Below are positions 1 through 7,963 of a DNA stretch of 64,000 bases, in pieces. Position numbers and translations under genes: made by a program. Position 1 is the first letter of the stretch. Each line of letters opens with the position of its first letter. The DNA is from Haloprofundus salinisoli (GTDB taxonomy: Archaea; Halobacteriota; Halobacteria; Halobacteriales; Haloferacaceae): NCBI RefSeq assembly GCF_020097815.1, contig NZ_CP083663.1:496001-560000 (forward strand). Direction: 5' to 3'. The notes beneath the pieces were generated by a model. That model was given only the letters and a program-made list of their open reading frames with translations, did not search any database and was not told where the DNA came from.

Positions 1-60
1 AAGATCGCCGACGGTGGTGTCGAGAGCGAATCGAGCGACACCTCGTCGCAAACGGAGTGA
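1..60 (+). CDS. C-terminal end of an unidentified gene (partial)
   Basis: The frame is open from the first base and ends at TGA 58-60. Only 19 residues are visible, rich in Ser, Glu, Asp and Thr, which is the usual acidic low-complexity tail of a haloarchaeal protein, so the family cannot be named. The same frame continues after the stop with similarly acidic codons, interrupted again by TGA 115-117, and finally ends at TAA 199-201. The stop may therefore have shortened an originally longer tail. Small membrane-protein genes follow on the same strand. Confidence 0.5.
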   Translation, partial: KIADGGVESESSDTSSQTE

Positions 61-307
61 AGCGACGGTGGTTCCGTCGAGGAAGGCGAGACGGAACCGC
101 GTCACGAACGCGAGTGAAGTGACGCTGGCGAAGAAGAGGCAGTGACGGTCGGCGGCGTCGTCGAAGGCGAGTCCGCGGACGAACTCGACGCCGACGAATA
201 ACACGGCCACCCTCTTTCGTTTTTCACCCGGCGAGCGGACGCTTCGACGGGTCGATTTGCGCCCGAACACCGACGTGCCTTTGTCGTTCGCCCTCCGAGC
301 GGTAGGT

Positions 308-391
308 ATGTCCGACAAAGACCTCCTCGGCATCATCCTCGGGGCCGTCGCACTGATGATGTTTGCGACCGGTATCATCCTCGTCATCTGA
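308..391 (+). CDS. Tiny single-span membrane protein (27 aa)
   Basis: A 27-residue ORF starts at ATG 308: a short charged head (MSDKDLL) followed by about 20 hydrophobic residues forming one membrane helix, with essentially no C-terminal tail. It lies about 60 bp before the next plus-strand membrane-protein gene. Its function is unknown. Small one-helix proteins of this kind occur as accessory subunits of membrane complexes, including respiratory oxidases, but nothing in the visible sequence proves that here. Confidence 0.55.
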   Translation: MSDKDLLGIILGAVALMMFATGIILVI

Positions 392-452
392 CTCGGGCGT
401 CGGCCGCGCGGTCGTCGAAAGCGCTAATCGCCTCGCGTTCGAGATTCGAGCC

Positions 453-719
453 GTGAGCGTGACACGACTCGAGGGTCCGCGGTTCGTCCTCATCCTCTAC
501 GTACTGCTCGTTGCGATTTCGGGCCTCGCCGGGTTTCTGACGGCGACGTTCGTCTCCGGACTCCGATCGCCGAAATTCCTCTTTCTGATTCCGTTTCCGC
601 CGACGCAACTCGGCTTCGCGGCGTACGGCACGCTGACCGTCGCGTTGGTGCTCGGCGTCCCGCTGTTGCTCGTGGTGTACGTCTCCAGATACGTCGACGA
701 CGCCGCCGCCCAGAACTGA
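453..719 (+). CDS. Small three-helix membrane protein, possibly a 'cox cluster' protein
   Basis: GTG 453 gives an 88-residue protein with hydrophobic segments at about residues 10-30 and 50-80 (two or three helices) and a short polar C-terminus. An upstream in-frame TTG at 363 would overlap the preceding small gene and add a Ser-rich non-hydrophobic leader, so GTG 453 is preferred. The opening (RLEGPRFVLILY) resembles haloarchaeal proteins annotated as 'cox cluster protein', found beside terminal-oxidase genes. That match is from memory and unproven. Role unknown. Confidence 0.6.
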   Translation: MSVTRLEGPRFVLILYVLLVAISGLAGFLTATFVSGLRSPKFLFLIPFPPTQLGFAAYGTLTVALVLGVPLLLVVYVSRYVDDAAAQN

Positions 720-746
720 TAAGCGCACGCCGCCGTATCTCTCGGT

Positions 747-1145
747 ATGTACCACGTGCTCGTTGGCGTCGACGACAACGTAGAGCGTGCCCGAACGTGC
801 GCACGTGAAGTTGCCAATCTTCCCGGAAGTACCGGCGAGATGACGGTCACGCTTTTGCACACGTTCGACGAGGACCCAGGCGGCGCATCGGCCGCAGACG
901 TCGAATCGGTTCGCGCCGCCGCCGACTACCTCGGCGACACCGGCGTGAGCTACGAACTGCTCGAATCCGGCGGCGACCCCGCGCAGTCGATTCTCGACGC
1001 CGCCAAGCGAGAAGACGCCGACCTCATCGTCGTCGCCGGCCGCAAGCGCTCGCCGGCCGGGAAAGCCATCTTCGGCAGCGTCAGTCAGTCGGTCATCCTG
1101 AGTTCGAGCCGACCGGTGCTGGTCGCCGGCGTCGCCGAGGCGTAA
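747..1145 (+). CDS. Universal stress protein (UspA family)
   Basis: A 132-residue single-domain Usp protein. It opens with the typical strand MYHVLVGVDDN and ends with the family's nucleotide-binding region: VVAGRKRSPAGKAIFGSVSQSV matches the G-2x-G-9x-G-[S/T] pattern of ATP-binding Usp proteins, followed by the last strand PVLVAGV. Usp proteins are soluble dimers linked to stress responses; the specific role is unknown. A TATA-like ctgataag sits about 22-30 nt upstream of ATG 747, overlapping the stop of the preceding gene and fitting a leaderless transcript. Confidence 0.9.
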   Translation: MYHVLVGVDDNVERARTCAREVANLPGSTGEMTVTLLHTFDEDPGGASAADVESVRAAADYLGDTGVSYELLESGGDPAQSILDAAKREDADLIVVAGRKRSPAGKAIFGSVSQSVILSSSRPVLVAGVAEA

Positions 1146-1154
1146 CGCCGCGCC

Positions 1155-1826
1155 TCAGAAGACGTCCTCGACGACGGCCGCGAACGCCGACGGCGAGAGG
1201 TATCCCTCGCGCGTCTCGACGTGGTCGCCGTCGGCGAAGAAGACGACCGCCGGTGCGGTGTTGACCGCGTGTCGAAGCCGAAAGCCTGAGGCCGAGGCAC
1301 CGTCGAGGCCGCCGACGGCGACGCGCTCCGGCACTGCGTCGAGCAGCGCCGGGAGGTCGGCTTTGAGCCGTTTGCACGGGTCGCAGTCGTGTTTCCAGAC
1401 GGTCACGACGGCGTCCGGATGGTCGTCGAGAAACGCCTCGTAGGAGTCGTCGTCGAGCGAGGCGACCGCCCGGGGAACCGGCGACGGCGGCGACACCTCA
1501 CAGACCAGGTGCGCCATCACGGCCGTCGTCTCCGGCGTCGGCGACGTGTCGAGAAACGACTCCACGGCGAGGTAGGCCGCCAGCTGCGCGCGCGTCACGC
1601 CGTTGGCGTCTATCTCTCTCGCTGCGGTCTCGGGAGCGAGTTCGAACGCCCCGGCGACGGCGTCGACGAACGTCTCGCGGTCGGCAGTTCGATACTGTCG
1701 GCTGTACTCCGCTCGCGTCGCCTCGAACGCTTCGGTGGTCGTGAGCGACCCGTCGTCGCCTTCGCGGACGACGCCGCCGTCGGTGAGACGGGCCAGCACG
1801 TCGCCGATCTCCGGCTCGTCCGTCAT
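1155..1826 (-). CDS. Thioredoxin-fold protein with haloarchaeal N-terminal domain
   Basis: A 223-residue protein starting at ATG 1826; the longer open frame upstream is non-coding in character. The N-terminal half (about residues 1-120) is a helical, acidic region without a recognised motif. The C-terminal half is a thioredoxin fold with the redox motif CDPC in VWKHDCDPCKRL, then the cis-Pro strand TAPAVVFF. It is probably a cytosolic thiol-disulfide oxidoreductase or redox partner. Its stop faces the UspA gene on the other strand with a 9-bp gap. The partner protein cannot be deduced. Confidence 0.8.
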   Translation of the reverse strand: MTDEPEIGDVLARLTDGGVVREGDDGSLTTTEAFEATRAEYSRQYRTADRETFVDAVAGAFELAPETAAREIDANGVTRAQLAAYLAVESFLDTSPTPETTAVMAHLVCEVSPPSPVPRAVASLDDDSYEAFLDDHPDAVVTVWKHDCDPCKRLKADLPALLDAVPERVAVGGLDGASASGFRLRHAVNTAPAVVFFADGDHVETREGYLSPSAFAAVVEDVF

Positions 1827-2060
1827 CGACGTCTCCCCGGGGGACGTCGGGGGCCTCTCTCTCGGTCGGTGCGGTTCATCGTCTCGATGTACGGGCGGAG
1901 ACAGTTGATAGCCGTTGCGCCTCGGACGGCCGCCGCTCGGAGGCCGTCCGGTCGCCGCGGGTGAGTGTACGGAGCGTCGACAAAAACCCCCCGACGGGAG
2001 GCGTTTCTGTGTGTGCGAGTGGCCGGGACTGTTTTGTGGTGGTACGGCGTAGCACAGTGT

Positions 2061-2819
2061 ATGGACCTTCGAGACGCCGAACCCACAGACGCGGAAGGGA
2101 TTCGAACCGTCGCTCGCGAGTCGCTTCTGGCCTCGTACAGCCCCGAGCTCTCCGAGGACGTCATCGACACCGCGGTGGGGAACTGGTACGACGACGACGA
2201 AGTCGGGTCGAACCTCGAAGACCCGCAGGCGGTGTGGAGCGTCGCCGTCGACGGTGACGACGTCGTCGCCGTCGTTCAGAGCTACCTCGTCGAGGCCGAC
2301 GAGACGGTCGGTCATATCGACTGGCTCCACGTCGACCCCGACTCGCGGGGGGAGGGCCTCGGAAAGCAACTGCTCAAGCGCGTCGAGACGGAACTGATGG
2401 ACCGCGGTGCCTCACGGCTCGAAGGAAAAGTGTTGACGGTCAACGAAGGCGGTGCGAGGTTCTACGAGAACGCCGGCTACGAGGCCGGTGAGACCCAAGA
2501 GGTCGAAATCAGCGGCGAGCAGTTCACCGAACGCGCCTTCGTGAAGACCGCCTCGGAGTCCGCCGAGGAGCTCGTCCCCGTCGAGGAACGGACGGGGCCG
2601 GAGGGAGAGACGCTGTTCATCGCCTACGACGAGAGCCAACGCGCCAAGAAGGGTCCGTTCTACGTCACCTACACCGACGAGGACCGAACCGAGCGTTACG
2701 GCTACTTCTGCGGCAACTGCGAGAGCATTGCGACCGCGATGGACTCGATGGACCGCATCCAGTGTAACGAGTGCGGTAACCAGAGCAAGTCGGGGCGCTG
2801 GGACGCGGCGTACCTGTAG
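2061..2819 (+). CDS. GNAT acetyltransferase fused to a DUF5816-type zinc domain
   Basis: A 252-residue protein from ATG 2061. Residues 1 to about 150 are a GNAT N-acetyltransferase domain: the acetyl-CoA loop is VDPDSRGEGLGKQLL (R-x-x-G-x-G/A pattern) and a later strand reads GGARFYENAGYE. The C-terminal part (about 165-252) resembles the haloarchaeal DUF5816 domain and carries two CxxC pairs, CGNC and CNEC, likely binding one zinc. The substrate is unknown; the zinc domain may recognise a protein or nucleic acid. Confidence 0.85.
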   Translation: MDLRDAEPTDAEGIRTVARESLLASYSPELSEDVIDTAVGNWYDDDEVGSNLEDPQAVWSVAVDGDDVVAVVQSYLVEADETVGHIDWLHVDPDSRGEGLGKQLLKRVETELMDRGASRLEGKVLTVNEGGARFYENAGYEAGETQEVEISGEQFTERAFVKTASESAEELVPVEERTGPEGETLFIAYDESQRAKKGPFYVTYTDEDRTERYGYFCGNCESIATAMDSMDRIQCNECGNQSKSGRWDAAYL

Positions 2820-3155
2820 TCTGAAGCGCGTCTCTCGCCGTTCGAGAAGATGTCGGTTGGTTCTCGACTCTAAGTCGTACATCGGTTACTGCGATACGAA
2901 ACCTCGCGTCGCGGGCGTCACGTTCTCGGAGGACGGCTACAGTGGGAACAGCTCCTATGCTATCTATCGATGGCATGGAATCAGTGTCTTCAGCTATTGT
3001 CGTGTGAATTTCGTCGGTCGTGCCGTACCCTCACAAGCTCTCTTAGCCGCCGTCACTGCTCGCCGACAGTCCGCAAAGCCAACTCTTGTCGCTGTACTTC
3101 GGGGGCGACGCTACTTCCCCAGGATATATTATCCACGAATACCACTGAGTTGTTA
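2820..3155. other. Gene-free spacer before thiC
   Basis: No ORF with coding character lies in this 336-bp spacer. Its composition is more AT-rich than the flanking genes, especially the last 80 bp. Just before and across the thiC start there is a short inverted repeat, ccact (3142-3146) and agtgg (3155-3159), which includes the GTG start codon. It could be an operator or an mRNA hairpin controlling thiC, but no TPP riboswitch signature (the CUGAGA core) was recognised. Confidence 0.4.
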
Positions 3156-4604
3156 GTGGCAAAAACCCAGCTCCAGCGGGCCCAATCAGATGAGATTACC
3201 CCCGCCATGAAACGCGTGGCTGAGCGCGAAAACTGCGACCCGGCTTTCGTTCGACGGCAGGTTGCCGACGGGCAAGCGGTCATCCCGAACAACCGTGCCC
3301 ACGACTCGCTCGACCCGATGATCATCGGGCGTGAATTCGCTACGAAGGTCAACGCCAACATCGGTAACAGCGACACGACCAGCGATATCGAGGGAGAGCT
3401 CCAAAAGCTCCACACTGCGGTTCATTACGGCGCGGACACCGTCATGGACCTTTCGACGGGGACGGAGCTCGATGCGATTCGCACGACCAACGTTCGACAT
3501 TCTCCCGTTCCGGTCGGCACCGTCCCGATTTATGAGGCCGTCAAGCGCGCCGACAGTCCAGCCGACATCACTCACGAACTCTTGCTCGACGTTATCGAGA
3601 AACAGGCCGAGCAGGGGGTCGATTACATGACCATTCACGCGGGCGTGCTGATGGAACATCTGCCGCTGACCGACGGTCGAAAAACCGGCATCGTCTCGCG
3701 GGGTGGTTCGATTTTGGCCCAGTGGATGGAAGAAAACGGGATGCAGAACCCGCTGTATACGACGTTCGAGCAGATTTGCGAAATATTCGCTGAACACGAC
3801 GTCACCTTCTCGCTGGGCGACGGACTTCGCCCGGGTTGTCTCGCCGACGCGAGCGACGACGCGCAGTTCGCTGAACTCGATACCCTCGGCGAACTTACAC
3901 GCGCTGCCTGGGACCACGGCGTTCAGGTGATGGTCGAAGGACCAGGTCACGTCCCGATGGACGAGATCGCCGACAACGTCGAACGACAACAGGACGTCTG
4001 TGGCGGTGCACCGTTCTACGTTCTCGGTCCGCTGGTTACCGATATCGCGCCGGGCTACGACCATATCACGAGCGCAATCGGTGCGACCGAGGCCGCCCGC
4101 GCAGGGGCGGCAATGTTGTGCTACGTGACGCCAAAGGAGCACCTCGGTCTTCCCGGCGAGGAGGACGTCAGAGACGGACTCGCAGCCTATCGAATCGCGG
4201 CCCATGCTGCTGATGTCGCGAACGACCATCCCGGCGCACGCGACTGGGATGACGCTCTCTCGGAGGCGCGCTACGACTTCGACTGGCGCAGGCAGTTCGA
4301 GTTTGCACTGGACCCCGAGCGTGCTCGGGAGTACCACGACCAGACGTTACCCGGCGACAACTACAAGGAGGCCCGCTTTTGTTCGATGTGCGGCGTCGAG
4401 TTCTGCTCGATGCGGATCGACCAAGATGCGCGGGACGCCGACGGAGAGATGACCTCGATCGACGACGAGACGGACCTGGGCGCTTCGCGAGCGGCGGAGG
4501 TGAATCTCCCACCCGCTGGAACGCACGATACCAGCCGTGTTCCCGACGAAGTCGAGATCGACGGCGTCACGTTCACCCCCGACGAATCACACGCAGACGA
4601 TTAG
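3156..4604 (+). CDS. thiC: Phosphomethylpyrimidine synthase ThiC
   Basis: A 482-residue radical-SAM enzyme that rearranges aminoimidazole ribotide to hydroxymethylpyrimidine phosphate in thiamine biosynthesis. Diagnostic stretches are [18 protein letters not shown], the Mg/substrate region [12 protein letters not shown] and the C-terminal cluster motif CSMCGVEFC (CX2CX4C) binding the [4Fe-4S] cluster. GTG 3156 ([10 protein letters not shown]) is chosen because archaeal ThiC proteins begin with this TQLQRA segment; the next ATG at 3207 would cut it off. The gene stands alone, and its codon usage looks less GC-rich than its neighbours. Confidence 0.96.
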   Translation: MAKTQLQRAQSDEITPAMKRVAERENCDPAFVRRQVADGQAVIPNNRAHDSLDPMIIGREFATKVNANIGNSDTTSDIEGELQKLHTAVHYGADTVMDLSTGTELDAIRTTNVRHSPVPVGTVPIYEAVKRADSPADITHELLLDVIEKQAEQGVDYMTIHAGVLMEHLPLTDGRKTGIVSRGGSILAQWMEENGMQNPLYTTFEQICEIFAEHDVTFSLGDGLRPGCLADASDDAQFAELDTLGELTRAAWDHGVQVMVEGPGHVPMDEIADNVERQQDVCGGAPFYVLGPLVTDIAPGYDHITSAIGATEAARAGAAMLCYVTPKEHLGLPGEEDVRDGLAAYRIAAHAADVANDHPGARDWDDALSEARYDFDWRRQFEFALDPERAREYHDQTLPGDNYKEARFCSMCGVEFCSMRIDQDARDADGEMTSIDDETDLGASRAAEVNLPPAGTHDTSRVPDEVEIDGVTFTPDESHADD

Positions 4605-4674
4605 CCGCAGCATCCGACGCGGTATCGCCTGGTTTGATGGCCGGCCCGCCGACGCGCGGTGAGGGAAGAGCCCC

Positions 4675-5031
4675 TCACACCTCGTCGCGGTCGGTGAACG
4701 TGTACCGCCGGGCGATTTCGCCGTTCTCGAACTCGTGGAAGTCGGCAAAGCCGAACTCGACGGCGTCGCCGCTCTGCAGGCCGCTGAACGACCCGCGGAC
4801 GGCGGCGGTGTCGCCGTCGACGACGACGTCGTGTACCTCGTGGCTGCCGTCTTCGAGCGGACGGCCCTCCTCGTAGAACGCGAGCAGCGCGTCGCGTCCC
4901 TCGATGGCGTTCTGTCCGGGGCGTTCGTAGCGAACGTCCTCACTGAAGAGCGCGACGAGGTCGTCGTAGCGATCGGCGTCGACGAGGTCGTAGTACTCGC
5001 GGACGACTGATTCGGGGTCTGTGTTGGTCAT
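4675..5031 (-). CDS. NTF2-like / SnoaL-type protein
   Basis: A 118-residue protein with the layout of the NTF2-like superfamily: an N-terminal helix SVVREYYDLVDADRYDDLVALFSEDV, then RYERPGQNAIEGRDALLAFYEEGR and four beta-strands (VVDGDTAAVRGSF, EFGFADFHEFENGEIARRYTF). Members are small cone-shaped dimers acting as isomerases, hydrolases or ligand binders, and the fold does not give the substrate. It lies about 100 bp downstream of the acyl-CoA synthetase on the same strand, so the two may be co-transcribed. Confidence 0.8.
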   Translation of the reverse strand: MTNTDPESVVREYYDLVDADRYDDLVALFSEDVRYERPGQNAIEGRDALLAFYEEGRPLEDGSHEVHDVVVDGDTAAVRGSFSGLQSGDAVEFGFADFHEFENGEIARRYTFTDRDEV

Positions 5032-5128
5032 GGGTGCGCTACGGACTGCAGCAAGTAGTAGCTCCCTTCCGTGGCAAAACGGGCTGACTCTCGCTCCGTC
5101 GGGAGCGCCGGCGCGGCGACGTCCTCGG

Positions 5129-6742
5129 CTACCCCTCGCCGACCAGCCGGTCTTCGTCTGCCCACTCCCGCTCGCGGAGCTCGTACTTCTGAATCTTGCC
5201 GGTCGCCGTCGTCGGCAACTCGGCGACGAACTCGATTTCGCCGGGCAGTTTGTACGTCGCGATTCGCTCGCGCAGGAACGCTATCACCTCGTCGCTCGTC
5301 GTCTCCGGGTTCGCCGGGTCGCCGTTGGCGGGGACGACGAACGCCTTCGGCGTCTCGCCCCACTCCTCGCTCGGCGCCGGGATGACCGCCACGTCGGCGA
5401 CGGCGTCGTGGTCGAACAGCGCGTCTTCCAGTTCAATGCTGGAGATGTTCTCGCCGCCGGAGATGATGATGTCTTTTTTCCGATCTTGGATACTCACGAA
5501 CCCGTTCTCGTCGACCGTCGCGAGGTCGCCCATGTGGTAGTAGCCCTCGACGCGGTCGCTGAACGCCTCTTCCGTCGCTTCGGGGTTCTCCCAGTAACCG
5601 TCCATCACCTGATTGCCGCGGACGACGATTTCGCCGATGGTGTTCCCGTCTCGCGGCACGTCCTCGCCGTCTTCGTCGACGACGCGGACCTCCGTCCCGA
5701 GGTAGCCGATACCCTGCGCCTTCTTGACGGCAAATCGCTCGGAGGAGTCCTGGTCGAAGAACCGCCTGGCGTCGGAGGTGGTGATGAGCGGACCGGTCTC
5801 CGTCGCGCCGTAGACGTGTTTGAGGTACCAGCCGAACTCGTCTTCGACCGTTCGGATGGTCGCCTCCGGCGGTGCGGCCCCCGCCGTCGCCACCCGAACC
5901 GGTCGCCCGGCGGTCGTCTCCGGTTCGTGTTCGGCGTAGTACTCTTGGAGCATGTTCAGCACCGTCGGTGCGGCGCAGAAGTACGAGACGCCCTCCCCCT
6001 GGATCGCGTCGAAGATGTCGCCGGCGTCGACGCCGCGCGTGCAGACGTGTTTCGCGCCCATCCCCGTCACCGAGAAGATGTGGCCCCACCCGTTGACGTG
6101 GAACATCGGCAGCGTCCACAGGTAGACGTCGTCGTCGCGGAGCTCCTGGTGAATCGAGACGAGGTACGCGTGCAGCGTCTCGGTTCGGTGGGTGCGGCAG
6201 ACGCCCTTCGGGTCGCCCGTCGTCCCGGAGGTGTAGTTGATGGTGACGATATCCGACTCGTCCATCTCGGGGCGGTCGTAGTCGGTCGATTCGCCGACGA
6301 TGTCGTCGAACGACTCCCAGTCACCTCCCTGCACCGCGTCGGGGTCGTCGGTCACGAACAGCTCCGTCGGCACCGAGTCGCGGACGGCTTCGATCCGCTC
6401 GGCGTACGCGTGGTCGGCGAAGACCGCTTTCACCCCCGCGTCGTTCAGAATGTACTCGAAGTCCGCGGGGACGAGTCGGTAGTTCAGCGGCGTGTGAATC
6501 GCACCGAGTTGCATCGACCCGTAGGCCGCCGCCAGATGGTAGTGGGTGTTCGGGTCCAGCACCGCCACCCGGTCGCCCTTCTCGACGCCTCTCGACTGCA
6601 ACGCCGCCGCCCAGCCGTCTGCGAGGTCGCCGAGTTCGGCGTACGTGTATCTGTCACCCGTCGTCGCCACGACGGCCTCCTCGTCGCCGTAGTGTCGCCG
6701 GGCGCGGTCTAGAAAGTCCGTCGCCAGCAGTGGTTTCTCCAT
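5129..6742 (-). CDS. Acyl-CoA synthetase (AMP-forming, fatty-acid type)
   Basis: A 537-residue adenylate-forming enzyme of the ANL superfamily. The P-loop motif YTSGTTGDPKG is at residues 170-180. Further motifs are YGATETGP, YHMGDLATVDENGFVSIQDRKKD (hinge Asp and following Lys) and the C-terminal catalytic Lys in TATGKIQKYELR. It activates a carboxylic acid to an acyl-CoA via an acyl-AMP. The sequence resembles medium/long-chain fatty acid or phenylacetate-like ligases of haloarchaea; chain length cannot be read. ATG 6742 is preferred over an in-frame TTG at 6751. Confidence 0.93.
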   Translation of the reverse strand: MEKPLLATDFLDRARRHYGDEEAVVATTGDRYTYAELGDLADGWAAALQSRGVEKGDRVAVLDPNTHYHLAAAYGSMQLGAIHTPLNYRLVPADFEYILNDAGVKAVFADHAYAERIEAVRDSVPTELFVTDDPDAVQGGDWESFDDIVGESTDYDRPEMDESDIVTINYTSGTTGDPKGVCRTHRTETLHAYLVSIHQELRDDDVYLWTLPMFHVNGWGHIFSVTGMGAKHVCTRGVDAGDIFDAIQGEGVSYFCAAPTVLNMLQEYYAEHEPETTAGRPVRVATAGAAPPEATIRTVEDEFGWYLKHVYGATETGPLITTSDARRFFDQDSSERFAVKKAQGIGYLGTEVRVVDEDGEDVPRDGNTIGEIVVRGNQVMDGYWENPEATEEAFSDRVEGYYHMGDLATVDENGFVSIQDRKKDIIISGGENISSIELEDALFDHDAVADVAVIPAPSEEWGETPKAFVVPANGDPANPETTSDEVIAFLRERIATYKLPGEIEFVAELPTTATGKIQKYELREREWADEDRLVGEG

Positions 6743-6943
6743 GCGTTCCAAATTTCGTGAACAATTATGATATACATTACGGGCGCGGAAACGTTCGCCG
6801 CCCGCGCAGTCAGGCGATTTGACGGTGGACGATCCTCGCTCTAGAGTGTTCTCGTGACCGGACTGTCGACTTTGGGCGGATAAATATCACGCTATAGCTC
6901 TACCCACAAAAGTGGTTTATCGGTGGGTGGCTTGCTCTCGACA

Positions 6944-7195
6944 ATGACGCTCTCGAAGTACACCGGTCGCCATCCGCGGGATGCGAACGACGGGGTCCGA
7001 ATCGGTCGCGCCGTCCAACACCACCACTGGCACCCGAACGGAACGCGCTCGGAACCATGTGCCAACTGCGAGTCGACGCTGTCGCTACACGAACGTCACG
7101 TGCTCGTCACGCTCGTCGAAGACAACCTCGGCGACGCCGCTCGGCGGTATCTCTGCAACGAGACCTGTCTCAGCGAGTGGGTCGACGAAACGTGA
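6944..7195 (+). CDS. Small haloarchaeal protein with putative zinc site
   Basis: An 83-residue soluble protein from ATG 6944. It has CANC at about residue 40 and CNETC near the C-terminus, a spacing compatible with one zinc-binding treble-clef or ribbon, and a histidine-rich HHHWH segment. It resembles a family of short, widely conserved haloarchaeal Cys-pair proteins of unknown function. It converges with the minus-strand membrane gene that follows. Confidence 0.65.
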   Translation: MTLSKYTGRHPRDANDGVRIGRAVQHHHWHPNGTRSEPCANCESTLSLHERHVLVTLVEDNLGDAARRYLCNETCLSEWVDET

Positions 7196-7223
7196 GAAGC
7201 GAACGGAGACGGCGGTCTCTGCG

Positions 7224-7439
7224 CTACGGTTCCTCTTTTGCGGCTTCCAGCGACCAGAAGAAGCCGTAGTAGGCGAGCACGCCGCTGAGCATGGCGAGGT
7301 AGTACGCCCATTGCGGTGCCTGCAGGAAGTCGAACAGAAGCGTGACGGCCGTCACCCACGCCATCGCGAACACGAGGTCGACGAACATGCCGCGGCGGTG
7401 CTCTTGGACGTGCTCGCCGATGGCTTCGAGCCGGCTCAT
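7224..7439 (-). CDS. Two-helix membrane protein (71 aa)
   Basis: A 71-residue protein with two hydrophobic stretches (about residues 18-37 and 44-63) and charged ends. It is the last gene of a minus-strand run (DUF4212 protein, symporter, UspA, then this gene after 60 bp) and may be co-transcribed with them. No functional motif is visible. Confidence 0.65.
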   Translation of the reverse strand: MSRLEAIGEHVQEHRRGMFVDLVFAMAWVTAVTLLFDFLQAPQWAYYLAMLSGVLAYYGFFWSLEAAKEEP

Positions 7440-7499
7440 CGGCGGCGCTCCCCGGGCGCGGTCGTCGCCGCTTTCGGCGGGTGTGCACGCGTCACGGCT

Positions 7500-7961
7500 T
7501 CACTCCGTGCCCTGGCTGTCGACGACGAGCACGGGAACGTGCGACGACCGCAGCACCCGCTCGGTGACGCTGCCGAGCAGGGCGCGACTGACGCCCGCAC
7601 GTCCGTGGCTGCCCATCACGACGAGGTCGACGTCCTCCTTCTCGGCGTAGTTGGCGACGACCGTGTGGGGTCGGCCGACGCGAATCTCTTCGACCACGTC
7701 GATACCGCGGTCACGGGCGGCGTCGGCGACGACGCCGGTCGCGTCGTTCGCTTTCGCTTCGAGTTCCTCCATCTCCCCGAGGTGGCCCTGTCGGATGCGG
7801 TCGACCTGTTCGGTTCCGAGACCGAGGTTCACCGCGTCGATGTCGACGACGTACAGCGCGTGTAGCTCGGCACCGTAGCGCTCGGCGAGGTCGACCGCGT
7901 GGCTCACCGCCACCTCGGCGACGGCGCTTCCGTCGGTCGGCACGAGGATGCGTTCGTACAT
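7500..7961 (-). CDS. Universal stress protein beside the solute symporter
   Basis: A 153-residue Usp-domain protein: N-terminal MYERILVPTDGSAVAE, a central Asp/Glu-rich helix, and the ATP-loop pattern VMGSHGRAGVSRALLGSVTERV (G-2x-G-9x-G-S), ending with VPVLVVDS. Its start codon lies 2 bp after the symporter stop, so it is almost certainly translated from the same mRNA. Usp proteins linked to transporters are often thought to sense nucleotide or energy status and modulate transport; here that is inference from the operon. Confidence 0.9.
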   Translation of the reverse strand: MYERILVPTDGSAVAEVAVSHAVDLAERYGAELHALYVVDIDAVNLGLGTEQVDRIRQGHLGEMEELEAKANDATGVVADAARDRGIDVVEEIRVGRPHTVVANYAEKEDVDLVVMGSHGRAGVSRALLGSVTERVLRSSHVPVLVVDSQGTE

Positions 7962-7963
7962 GG

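Noticed and set aside
2820-3155. TPP riboswitch upstream of thiC
   Set aside because: The conserved CUGAGA core and paired elements were not found.
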